A stretch of 64,000 nucleotides of DNA from positions 5,056,001-5,120,000 of the forward strand of contig CP141135.1 of NCBI GenBank assembly GCA_035236585.1, given 5' to 3'. Positions 45,129 through 56,500 of the stretch are shown in pieces. The number at the start of each line of letters is the position of its first letter. Position 1 is the stretch's first letter. Source of the stretch: Warburgia ugandensis (Eukaryota > Streptophyta > Magnoliopsida > Canellales > Canellaceae). Under the pieces are notes generated by a model that saw nothing but the letters and a program-made list of their open reading frames with translations, was not told the DNA's origin and made no database searches. Made by a program: the position numbers and the translations under genes.

Positions 45129-45150
45129 TTTTGCCGCCCCTAGATTAAGG

Positions 45151-46228
45151 CACTGGCAGCAATAATTATGTGGTGAAAATCAGGCCTAGCAATCATGGGT
45201 TTCCCTTTAAAAATGGAAAGGTATTTGGAGGTTTAGGTGCTTGAAACTTTAAATAAATGAAAATCTTTGGATGTTTGATACTTGTTTAATTTCTTAATGA
45301 CTTTGATTATATGTAGCTGAATTTTGGGTATTATTTTGGAGGAATGATAGCATAGCATGCGACACTACAACTAGTTTCTACTATTGCGTGATAGACACAC
45401 AAAAAGTTGATCAGACATGTTCATCTAATTTGTTTAGATGCAAATACCTAGTACGCCAAAGATCGAAAACAATTATACCTCTTATTTGTTGAATATGGAC
45501 TGTTCTTTAAACAATGTTTTTTATTGTTATGTTTTCTAATCACAAGGACTCTCTTTTTTTCTTTTTTCTTTTTTAAATATAAATTTTAAATAATGTAATC
45601 TCTGTTGTTTTTGGATTAGTAATCATCCAAAATGAGAGAATTCAAATGAACGGGTGTGATCAACCTTTGACGTGGGTATCATTTAAAAGTGGGGTGCACT
45701 AGAACAAGTAGTTGCAGTATGGGCACTATGCTATCGTTTCCCATTATTTTAAGCATTTTCGTATTGGATTTGCCTTGACATCATTACCTTAATTGGAATG
45801 GCATGGAACGTCACTAAATGTGGATTAGGGCACCAATCAAATGCCATTTTTTTACTTTTTAACTATTAAATTTTCTCAAAAGGTTGCTTAATGTGGAAAA
45901 AGCATGATGTCGTTAAGTTCTTGGAATAAAATAAACAAAATAATTTTTACATTTCTATAAGCGAAAACAAATCTGCGATTCATCCCATTTTCTGCGGGTA
46001 TCATCTTTACACGCTAACACAGTGGATTGCATCAACTCCGATCATAGTTATTAATAGCGTTTAATTTCTATCACAAAATACGATATTTTAACGAAAATAG
46101 CTCATATTTTAGCGAATTTTTAGGCTAAAATTTTATAATTTTTGGTCCGAACCAAAATGATGAACGAAACAAAATTCTCAACAGCCACTTGGAGTAGCAG
46201 TTAAGCATGTTTTTGCCAAAACCTAATA
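45151..46228. other. Intergenic, no gene seen
   Basis: AT-rich sequence between the hAT element and a SINE. There are T-rich tracts near 45,540-45,590. No conserved frame or element boundary is seen. Confidence 0.5.
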
Positions 46229-46374
46229 AAGTGGCAGCCTCAGTGCATGAAGCTCCCACCTATGCAAGGTCTAGAGAAGGCGCGGACCACAAGGGCGTAT
46301 AGTATGCAGTCTTACCTTGTATTTTTACACGGTCATCTGATGACAACTTTTACCGTTGCGCCAAGACTCCCCTT
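46229..46374 (-). mobile_element. Au-type SINE with internal deletion
   Basis: On the minus strand it begins GGGGAGTCTTGGCGCAACGG and ends GCATGAAGCTCCCACC-type sequence (as plus-strand GGCAGCCTCAGTGCATGAAG). The central B-box block (GGTTCAAGGCGTGGAAACAG and neighbours, about 35 bp) is deleted. A copy without the B box could not be transcribed by RNA polymerase III. Confidence 0.9.
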
Positions 46375-47517
46375 CTTTTGGGAAAAGCTTATGTTGTTCA
46401 AAAAATTTCATTCTTGCAAAGTTTATGACGCGTTTAAATAGGTCAAAGGTGATTCACGTTGGTTCTGTGAAAGTTGAAAATTACATTTTGCACAGTACTG
46501 TAAATATATTGCTGTGCCCAAAACTAATATTATGGTAAAATTAGTCTGTCCTCCAATGCCCTTTAAACTTTGAAATCAAGTGGCAATGAAGAAGTAAATT
46601 GATTTTAACTGCCAAAGGACCACTATGCTTCTCTTTAAGCCTCTTTATTTTCACTCCAAGGTACTCAAATACACGGGCTTGGTGACTTTTGAACATCCTT
46701 ATGGCTCACAATGTTGCCCTGGACGTGAAATTCTCATCTATTAAATGATTCTTGCAAGCTTTTAGTTGTAAAATGCATGGTAAAATTATTACAACTGAAG
46801 GAAATAGTGGTAGGATCATCCAATGGAAGAAAATATAGGAACATAGCCTATTCTAAATCAAGGGCAAAATTCAGAACAACATCTTTAAAATTCTGGGCCT
46901 ACTTGGAATTACAGATATTCATGCCATTTTGTCAGAGGCTTATATATAAGAAAAAACCAAGATCTATTCTAGTTTTCCGAGCGAAAACAAAACATTCATT
47001 TTTCCAGAAAATATAGGCTGTCATCCAAATAGTGTAAAATTGCATTGTAAAGTACAGGGGATCTACCCTGTAGCACCCCTTTGGTGGCAGGCTTGAGTTG
47101 CCATTTTTCCTTTCACTGGGAACTAAATTTAGAGTGTGAGCGATTAATTTGTTTTGTAATTCTTAGCTTTTACAACAAGAAAAAGAAATAGTGGCAACGT
47201 TTATGCGTGTATTTCCAGGGAAATGACCAGCTAATTTAGGCGTAGACCAAATTTTTTCCTCATATAATAATTCTAGGCTTTCGATTTGTGGCTGTTTTCT
47301 TTATTAATGTCAGTGTCTTTGAATCAGTAACCTAATCATTTAAAAAGCAAGAAATGTAGAGGCTCACAAACCCTAGATGGAATTAAATGGCGAATTGCTC
47401 GTCTATGAAATAGCCTAACTTGCACTTGGATGCTTTAACTTGCACTTGTGGCCATTCCCGTTCTAACAAAAGCAGCTTTAGGGACCCATCATGTGAGAAT
47501 AATCCAACCAACAAACA
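46375..47517. other. Intergenic, no gene seen
   Basis: No recognisable coding sequence or element ends. Short open frames here have no familiar motif. Confidence 0.5.
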
Positions 47518-49090
47518 TCTCATCGTCATCATCATCAAGATCTTATCCCAATTAGGGGTTGGCCACATGAATCTTATTCCTCCATTCCTCTCCATTAAGT
47601 ACCATGACTTTATTCAGTTCCAACGTTATTAAATCTTTTCTCACCACTTCTATTCACGTTCTTTTGGGCCTTCCTTTTGCCCTTTTAGAACTTTCTACCT
47701 GCATTGCCTCACACCTTCTAACCGGTGCCGTCTTTAATCTCTCTTGGACATGTTCACATCATCTAAGTCTAATTTCCCTCGTCTTGTTACCCATTTGTGA
47801 TACTTCTAAGTTTCCTCTAATATTTTTATTCTTAATTTTATCCTTTCTTGTCTTGCTACTCATCAATCTCAACATCCTTATTTTTGCGACGCTCATCTTA
47901 TGAACATGATGTTTCTCAACTGCCCAATACTCTAATCCATGGAACATAGCCGACCTTATGGCCGTCCTTTTAGTTTGAGTGGCACTCGCCAATCCCACAA
48001 AACTTCAGAGCACATCTCTATTTGTCCCAACTCGCATGAATTCTTCAAGTAACCTCCCTCTCAATCTCTTCACTCTCATGAATCATCGATCCTAAGCATC
48101 GAAAGTGATCTTTTACAGGGACTTCTTGGTTATCAATCTTAACTGATGTTTCACTCCTACTCTTCTCCTTGCTAAAATTACATTATATATTGTCTTAGTT
48201 CGGCTGATTTTAAATTATTTAGATTCTAATGCTTCTCTCTATAACTCTAGCTTTGTGTTTATGCCTCCTTTGTTTCATGAAGTAAGACTATATCATCTGC
48301 GAATAGCATGCACCATACAATCTTCTTGTGCAAATGTTTTGTTAACTCATTCATAACTAATGCGAAAAGGTACGAGCTCAATACCGATTCTTAGTGCAAT
48401 CCTACAGTGACAGAAAAATCATCAATCTCATCACTAGTAGTCTTAACATTTATTACCGCTCCCTCAAACATATATTTAATTATGTCTATATACCCCAGGA
48501 AAACCCTTTTCTAGGCCAACACCTTCTATCTTAACTTTTTAAGAACTCTATCATAAGTTTTCTCTAAGTCGATAAAAATCATGTGAAGGTCTTTCCTCCT
48601 CTCCCTATATTTCTCTAGAAATTGTCTTAGAAAGAAAATAGCTTACATGGTAGACCTCCCAAGCATGAAACCAAACTGACTCTCTAATATACTTGTATCA
48701 TGCCGTAACCTCTTATCCATCACTCTTTAAAAAAGTTTCATAGTGTGGCTTATAAATTTGATCTCTCAATAAATAGTACAGCTTTGTATGTCTCATTTAT
48801 TCTTATAAATTGGTATAATAGAACTTTTCCTCCATTCATTAGGCATTTTTTTTAATTTTATAATCTTGTTTAACAACTTGGTCAACCAAACTATACTAAT
48901 ATCTCCAATATGCTTCCAAACTTCTATCGGTACACCATTAGGCCCCATGGCTTTTCCTGATTTTATCCTTTTCAAGGCCTCTTTCACTTGTATTTTAATC
49001 TTACGTTCATATCTATAATATCCAATGTCATTTAAGTTTATAGTATTTTCAATCCTTATATTCTCATAGCTATTGTCATTTAATAATTTT
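47518..49090 (-). mobile_element. 5'-truncated RTE-type LINE relic
   Basis: The reverse transcriptase is read on the minus strand in several frames: EALKRIKSGKAMGPNGVPIE, VWKHIGDISIVWLTKLLNKI, ESQFGFMLGRSTM, DLHMIFIDLEKTYDRV, FALVMNELTK, and the catalytic block WCMLFADDIVLLHETKEA. Downstream are RTAIRSAMFHGLEYWAVEK, SVAKIRMLRLMS and EEWRNKIHVANP. It ends in a GATGATGATGACGATGAG tail (47,518-47,536), the short tandem tail typical of plant RTE elements. Many stops and frameshifts are present and the endonuclease part is missing, so it is a dead copy. Target duplications were not found. Confidence 0.88.
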
Positions 49091-49176
49091 TAAAAGTAAG
49101 AAATGAAAAAAGAGGAAGGTCTAGCGTTAGGTGCCAGCCGGCAAGGAAGAAGTTGAAGATGATTTTGTTATCTCTT

Positions 49177-49276
49177 AGAAGTTGAAGATGATTTTGTTAT
49201 CTCTTTCCTACTTACAAATGAATATGCATTTGTATATTAATTTGTAAGTAAGAAATGAAAATCATCTCCATCTTCT
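49177..49276. repeat. Foldback (hairpin) element, copy 2
   Basis: AGTTGAAGATGATTTTGTTA pairs with the reverse complement of the right arm (ATGAAAATCATCTCCATCTT). It is a diverged copy, in the opposite orientation, of the 3,709-3,806 element. The left arm is additionally duplicated once (49,151 and 49,179). Similarity continues to about 49,320. Confidence 0.65.
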
Positions 49277-49320
49277 TAAAAGTATGGCAATCTTAACATG
49301 GCATGAATCGAAAACCAACA

Positions 49321-50506
49321 AACATCTACTTATGGAAAATTTCACTTGTTTAGAACTCTAAGGAATCAAAAACTTTCAAATAAAGCAAAAATAGTGCATC
49401 CAAATACCCTTAACTTTAACCTTTTAACAGGACTATGCCGACAACTACGAGAATCAAGGGGACGCAGCAAAACAAGGAACTAGTAGATAATCATGGTGCA
49501 ACCTACATGACCCTATTTCCATTCTAAGCAGGCATTTTGTCAACAAGAACAAGAGCGAGGAAAGTCAAACGAAGACGGTTTCTCATTATAAGCAACATGA
49601 CCTTTCATGGTATTTATGGGCATTCACCATCGCATCCCTAACTGTGGTTTGCTGATAAAGGGGCTGGAGAGTCTAAAAGGAGGTTCTACAGCAATGAGAT
49701 AGACTCTTCCTGGTCACCATGCTTGGAATAAAATGCAATTCTCTTCCTTAAACAAGAAGGAGAAACATTTTATTAAAACAATGAAACACATTAGCAAAAG
49801 CTGGATACCCACTTCAAAGATTGAACATATACAGTAAATCAACAACGTTTGCAAGAGAAGGCGACAATACAAATAGGTCTAAATTGAACAGATGATGCAT
49901 CAAACATATTCATGCAAAAGTAGTGTGTGATATCATTAAAATCTTGGTAACGTGGTATTGATGTCATCAGTATACTGTAACCCCATTGAGGGGTAGTGTT
50001 ACAGTGTCAAGTTTTTGGCAAGAATCCCAAATACAATCAATGAAACCTACAAAACTGTGAAAATCATATTTTTTGCCTAGATACAACAAATATTACATCT
50101 CTGCCTCCAAGCATTGTGGAAGAACCCAGGAGTTTGCATCCACAACCTATACTTTGTTGGTGTTTGATTCGTCAATTCAATACAGTTGGCTGATTTAGAG
50201 GCATATCTACGACAAGGACCAACATATTTGAGGATGATAGCAAACTCAGCAGAAAGGGAATCTTTTAGATAAAATATGTGAATCTCAGTTCTTCTGTCCT
50301 CTCATGGATTCTGTCGCCTGGATGCTTATAGCCTCCTTCACCACATAGTTCTGGAAACTAGTGAAAACAAACAAAGAAGGCCAGACTCTTACTGACTTTT
50401 ATCATAATTCTCAGTTCTTTAGACAACAGTGAACTGGAACTGATCAAAGCTAGAAATCCATGAAAAACAAGTATGAATTATGTGAGGACACTAACCTCCT
50501 CAGGTA
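49321..50506. other. 3' flank of GnTI gene
   Basis: AT-rich sequence downstream of the minus-strand stop codon. The first few hundred bases below 50,507 should be the 3' UTR. No other gene is seen. Confidence 0.5.
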
Positions 50507-53500
50507 TCAACTGTTTTCAATCCCAAGTTGCCTGAGAGAATCTGGACCAACAAGAAATATACGCCTTGGAGTCTGATATCGGAAGACGACAACTCCTTTA
50601 TATGATGTCCTTGGGATGCCATCCTGTAAATATAAAATAAAAGGAAACAAGTGGGTTTTATTTTGTGAAGTAAGTCAATGTTGAAGAAGCCAACAGTTGC
50701 AATCAACTGGAGTTCCATGTACACTCTTACAAGATTACCATTGTTCTAGGAGAATGAAATTAATGACAACAGTGGACCACAAGTGACTTTCAACTCAAGT
50801 CCTAGAAAACCTGTCTTTGTACTTCCACAAACAGAGAAAACAGAAAAAGAAACGATAATTTGGCCTGGAAACATGATGACATTGTTCTATTTAATGCAAG
50901 AGAACTGAATATCTCCTGGAGAATTTTAATTCTGAAAATAATGAAGACATTTAGAAGTCATCACTGGATTGATTCTGTTCTTTCACTAGAGGATAAAAAC
51001 GGCAATTCTTAAAAATGGGATGATATTAGTCTGGATCTTTCCAATAGGACAAGGGATAAAATTTGGGGTCTTGGATGGTCTGACAATGTGGCTTAGTTTC
51101 TTCATTTTCTGGTAGCAGGGGAAATTTTTTTCAGTAAGGCACAATATCCACAAATGGGACAAATTTGACTCATGTTCAGTGATTCCAGATCCCAAAGGCA
51201 GCATAAATATCGCACTTCCATTACATGAAAAAGCAGGTCATGTTCTCATTACTGCATCACTCAAAGGAAATTTGAATCATTGAATGCTCATTATCTAGTG
51301 CTTGCTTGCCTGGAGACTGAGAGACCTTTTTCCAAAAGTTCCTACGGACGTTTAACATCTGATCCAACAGAAATCTAGCATAATAAGAGCAGTCTACAAG
51401 AGTTTCTATTGGGTCCATGCAAGTGGGTTAATTACTTGTACTACCTGCTAGCATAGCTATGCAGTGGAAGAAATGAGATTAAATTAACTTCCTTTATTAA
51501 GTTACAGACAGTATAGTACAAGAGACTAAACTCTTGGATCAGACTAAGCACTGAACCAAAAGCAGTATAAACAGATTTGACTTCTGGATGAAGCTAAGCA
51601 GCTATCTTCCAGAGATGACCCTGTTTCTGATAAAACAGGTTCTCTGTAGTTGTAGCTTCAAGAAGCCTCTGAAATGTACTTAAATATTTTGTTATCAATA
51701 TGACAGTAAGAAACAACAGTGCGAGGCTACCTTCCATTCTTCAAAAATTCCAAACTTGCGTGCAATTTCTATAAATTGTTTCTCATCATTATACTGAATG
51801 CGCACATCACCATCAATATTGTAGGCCTTCAGAACAGCATCACTCCCTTGTATGGGCTTGGCATTTGCCACTAGGTTGGCCATGTATTTCAAAAAATTGT
51901 CCTACGAATGACAAAACAGCTCCAATATTGTAAAGTTATAATGTTGTCATCTACATAGTTAACTCAGATGAGAATCTCACCTCGCTTAGGTAGCTTAGAT
52001 CCATTGATTTCCAGTCAATCTTCAGTATGAAATCAAACAAGCATTTAAGTGAATAAACTAAATAATATACAGATAACAAAACTAAATGGATTTGATGTAA
52101 AAACAGATGTTACCTACATGAACATCATTCATCTTAATAGATTCCAGATATTGACTGAAGAACTGACCCATACTAGAGCCCTGCACAAATGGATATCAAG
52201 TAGTACAACTAAAGATCAGAAATGCTTGAGAGGACATTAAAGACACAGGGGTGCGACAAACTTCAGTGAGAAAATTGGGGTGGGTAGTACAGGCTGAGGG
52301 AGCCTCTTAAGTATATTAAGATGTTTCATGAGCAACTTAGGAAGCTATTGAACAAGAAGGAAATGAAATGCACAACTACATAGCCAACAGGTGAGATTGA
52401 CTGCATTGAGATATTATAAAGGTATAACAGAATAAAGGCGTACATGTTCACCAAAATTGTACGTCCTGCAAACCTCTGGTCGAATAAACTGCCGATCTTT
52501 GCGCGTCTCTTTCAACCTTATCCAGTCATCCCAGTAAGTATGATCTTGTCAAGGAGAAAAAACTTAACAGAGGTAGCAACATTACTGCAAACATCCAGTA
52601 ACAAAGAATATCAAATTGAAGGATATGCTTTAGGCCACTTTGGTGATAACTCATCCCACGTAGATTTTAACAGCATCCATCCAAGTCCAGGAAAGAAATC
52701 GGAACGATAAAGAACTTCTGGAGAAATCAGAAAAAAACCAAATTAACATGAGACTACTCAAAAGGCCAAACATGTGAATGATTTATCATTCAGCATGATT
52801 GCTGATCTAGAATGGCATGAAGATGATGAAAAATGCTACTTCTCTAAGAAAATACTTACTAGGATCATGCACAAATTGCTTTTGTCCATTGTCATTCCAA
52901 GAAGAAACTGCCATTATGGTCCTATAAAACAGGTGCAGAAGAGAAACATTTAGGGATGGAGGACAACAGGCCTTTGAGAAATAAAGAGGTTACATGCACT
53001 TCAATTGTCCCAATGGGCATACTCATCATTGTCAAGTAGTGAGGCAGCAGCCTCAAAATAGCTGAAAAAATCTGGTGCAATCTCCATGTCATCTGTCTTC
53101 CATTATGAGTTTGTTAATTGTACAATGTTCCAATAAGAGGAAATGAAAACCATGCAGCAATCTTAATCACCTTCCAATATAATTACTCGGTTGAATTTAT
53201 GTTTGGTAAATAATTCATCCAATGCCCATTTGTAATGACCTGCAAAAACAAATGGATGGAGTGAATTCCGGAATTAGAGAGAAGAAAGAAACTCTACTTC
53301 GGTACTCACGTGCAATCTTGTAATAGGCAATTATCTCCCCAGGGTAGGCAGTGACCACAGGCTCAAAATCCAAGTGCTGCATGGAAATAAAATTGGTCAC
53401 TAGAATCTCGAATTTGGTTGCAGTGCGTAAGTTTTGTTAAGGTGTATTTCTTTAAGGAGTTACCACATAATTAAAATGTTTCCTACATGAAAGCCAGCAA

Positions 53501-56500
53501 AACTCAACATATTGGGCTGAGATATTCTTTTCAGATAAAAGATAGGAATTGAGTTACAAATAGCTTTGACTTGTATGCAGCTGGACCAAACACCAACCTT
53601 GTGGTAATTGTCCTTAAGTTGGTTTTTACATGCTTAATTAACTCCACAAAATTCAATCACATTAATTGTTCACATTAGCATTTAAGTTCTCCTTGATAAT
53701 ATTGCTGGTTTATTTTTCTTATAAAAAGGAATACTCATTCAGTAGTCCCATAAAAAAGAAGGGCAATCCAGCTTGAGACTTGATTGCTGAAAATCAATCA
53801 AAACTGGCAAGTTGTCAACGAGATCTGATAACACAAAATGTACCTTTACCAACTATAAAATGAAATTGCCACTCCGACATTTGTAGTATTGTTTCTAGAG
53901 TCAGTATTATGTACTACTCTAACTAGATATTAAGTTAGCAATAACTCGAGCAGGTTTACTAACGTGTTTCTTAGAAAACTGACTAGACCTAAGGGCACAT
54001 ATGATCCATTATTGACATGGGTCAAAGGCCACAGCTTCATATAGGTATTGGTTTTGCCTCACATCGGGAACATGCAATAAGCAGAGAGGACACAGCATCA
54101 CAGCATGAATAGTTGCTTGTAAACACATCTGATTAGAAAGAAACATTCACAGAATTGTTAACCTGGACAAAGATCAGGAGGGTGGTCACTAAATCAACAA
54201 AGATGAAACAACTGCAGCAATTCTTGTTGCCAGCAGCTAAAGTGCAATCATATGATCAAGTTCTTCAAGCAGTATGTATTACCAAAAAATTTAGAAAAAG
54301 AAAGATTCATATCTCACCTGCATATAGGTAATCTGATTGTAGCCAAGAGCTTTGCTTTTAACACCCTGATGTGCTCCATCCTGGAAATCAGATGTGATAA
54401 TAATTGTATCAACCTTTCTGACTGTCACAATAGAGAAAGCTAAGACGCTTTATTGATTTCTGTAATGGAGATACCTGGGAAATGAAAAGTGGAAATTTTG
54501 CAGCGACAGAGCTGTGATATCTGAACAAGAAAAAGGAATTTCCAGCTTCTCAGCAAAAAACCACAAAAAGAGCCAATTTTATATTCTTCAATACAAAATC
54601 ATTCATAAGTGGTGAACACGGTCTATACTTCAAGATAGATTCTATTGTCCTCTCAAGATAGTCCGCACGGTTGCATGCCATTATTACAACAGCTGCTACT
54701 GGCATCTGATAATTTCAGCAAGCAGGCATGAGAAAAAGTTAATATATATCTTGAGCAAAACTTGAAATTAGTGATGTCTGTTCAGTCACCTCCTGTTTGT
54801 CAATCATTCCTTTGACACCCTTTCCTGCAAAGGAGTGGATCAGGTGAGTTACTGAATGATGCATCTGTATCAAACATCAGGACCTTGGCAAAAAATTTGC
54901 TGAAAGATTTCAGTCTGCTGGCAAATACTGAAAGACAGATCGTCGTATACGTATTGTTTGACCATATATAAAAGACCAAAAATAAGTACACTTTTCAAGA
55001 AAAAAATATTTAAGATCCAAAAAGCATATAGGAATTAGTAAAATTGTCTATAAGTAAAGAAATATCAAAACTTTTCGATTACAACTAACAAATTTTTTGT
55101 CATGCCATCTCTGGAAAATGGAGTTGCTATTTCTTTCTTTGTTTATTTCTGCTACATTTTTCCTCTGAAAAGCTAAACAAACACATATGGACACACAAAA
55201 CAGCCTCCAACCATAAAATATAATTGTTAAAGCTAGCAACGAAGTACAAGATTTCCATATCTATCACAATAAATGAGCAAAGTTCTAGGGGAAATTTACC
55301 TACCTCAGTATCTAAACAAGTTGGAACTAATACCCAACACAACAAAATCCATAAGCCCTAGGCTATAAATCTCAGAGAGAAGAAACATGAGTTTTGACCA
55401 AGCATGGAATTTGGGGAGTTCTTGTTCCTACTGCACATCCATTTCTTTGGAAGAAGGACAGGATATGGTTGTAATAAAGCAGACGAGAAATCGCTAGGTG
55501 GTTTTGACTTCGAGCCATCCCAAGGTAATGGGTAAGAGTCTGAATAGGATGTCCAAGTGCCAATGAGCTGTGCATATTGGATAGTATCTTTTTGACAACA
55601 AAACTCCCAAAATCAGATTACTTACAATAAGAAAATAAGTAATCATGACTAATTATAATTTAATGAATTCTTGCCAGGAACATGCCATAATCTATGTAGT
55701 TAGAGGAGCACCTAGGTGCTAGGCGCACGAACTGTGCCTGAATTTTGTAAAGTCACAGGCACAAGTGACAAGTTGTTAAAACCCCAAACTTCAATTTTTT
55801 TCATTTTTCCATCTTCCAACCCTATTTTCTTTTCACCTAAGAGCTCCTATGTGGAAACGACCATTCCTCTTCAAGCTTTTGCAGATCCAAGCGAAGAAAA
55901 GTTATGGATCCATGAATCTTCCACCTAAAACCCTATTTTTCAGTAAAAATGTAAAAATCAGTACTATTTTTTTTTTTGGCTTACTTTTTTTGATAAATCT
56001 TGATGGTTTCTCATTCTATAGGCAGAAACAAACATTCCATTAGATTTTCTTGTTTGTTTTCCATAGATTTAACTTCCTTTTAGGTTTTTTCCAATTTTTC
56101 GATTACAGAAATTTTAAATAATTTTCATTTTTTGCATTTATTCCTTAAAACTGATTTTCATTCACATATATAGCTTCCATTCATAGAAATTAGCATGTTT
56201 GAGTAATATTTCATCATAGAATTATGCTTATATGTTTTTCTTACTTTTTAAGGATTTTTATAATTTTTAAATATTTATTTTTGTGCTTCGTGATTCAGGC
56301 GTGCACCTAGGCTCTCCAGGCTCCAGGCACACCCCTTGCGCCTAGTTGTGCCTTGTGCCTCTAACTACATAGGCCATAATAGTTAATTACGGGAGATTAT
56401 ACCTCTAGAATACCACAAAAACTCTTTATACTAAATAAACTACTTCAAACTCAAGACAGATAGGAAATACCACAGCTACTCAATGTCAGGAACAAAAGAA

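Larger units (their letters stand above)
31851..45142. mobile_element. 13.3-kb composite hAT transposon
   Basis: Termini are TAGGGGTGGCAA (left) and, as reverse complement, TAGGGGCGGCAA (right), 12-bp inverted repeats with one mismatch. They are flanked by GATTAAGG at 31,843-31,850 and 45,143-45,150, a perfect 8-bp target duplication diagnostic of hAT. Both ends continue into about 200 bp of clustered GACACG/CGTGTC words, the expected subterminal transposase sites. Inside are a BED-type hAT transposase relic (-, 33,098-35,685), an En/Spm-type relic and a Ulp1 protease relic (+, 39,735-43,603), and four arrays of palindromic repeats. Both gene modules are broken, so the copy cannot move on its own. 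The right module may be captured by, or nested in, the hAT. I found no CACTA ends that would mark a separate nested element. Confidence 0.9.

Noticed and set aside
31851-45142. A nested CACTA element inside the hAT
   Set aside because: I looked for CACTA ends with 3-bp duplications near arrays B, C and D and found none. CACTA strings near 42,040 and 42,115 are in local direct repeats and lack a partner end. The possibility of eroded ends remains.
50500-50724. 74-codon open frame covering the last GnTI exon
   Set aside because: It reads the exon in a shifted frame (MASQGHHIKELSSSDIRLQG). The real frame gives the conserved GnTI C-terminus.
52538-52626. GT-AG splicing of GnTI intron 13
   Set aside because: No GT is available at the exon edge, and the nearest AG acceptor gives a stop codon within a few codons. 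Only AT-AC ends restore the conserved protein.
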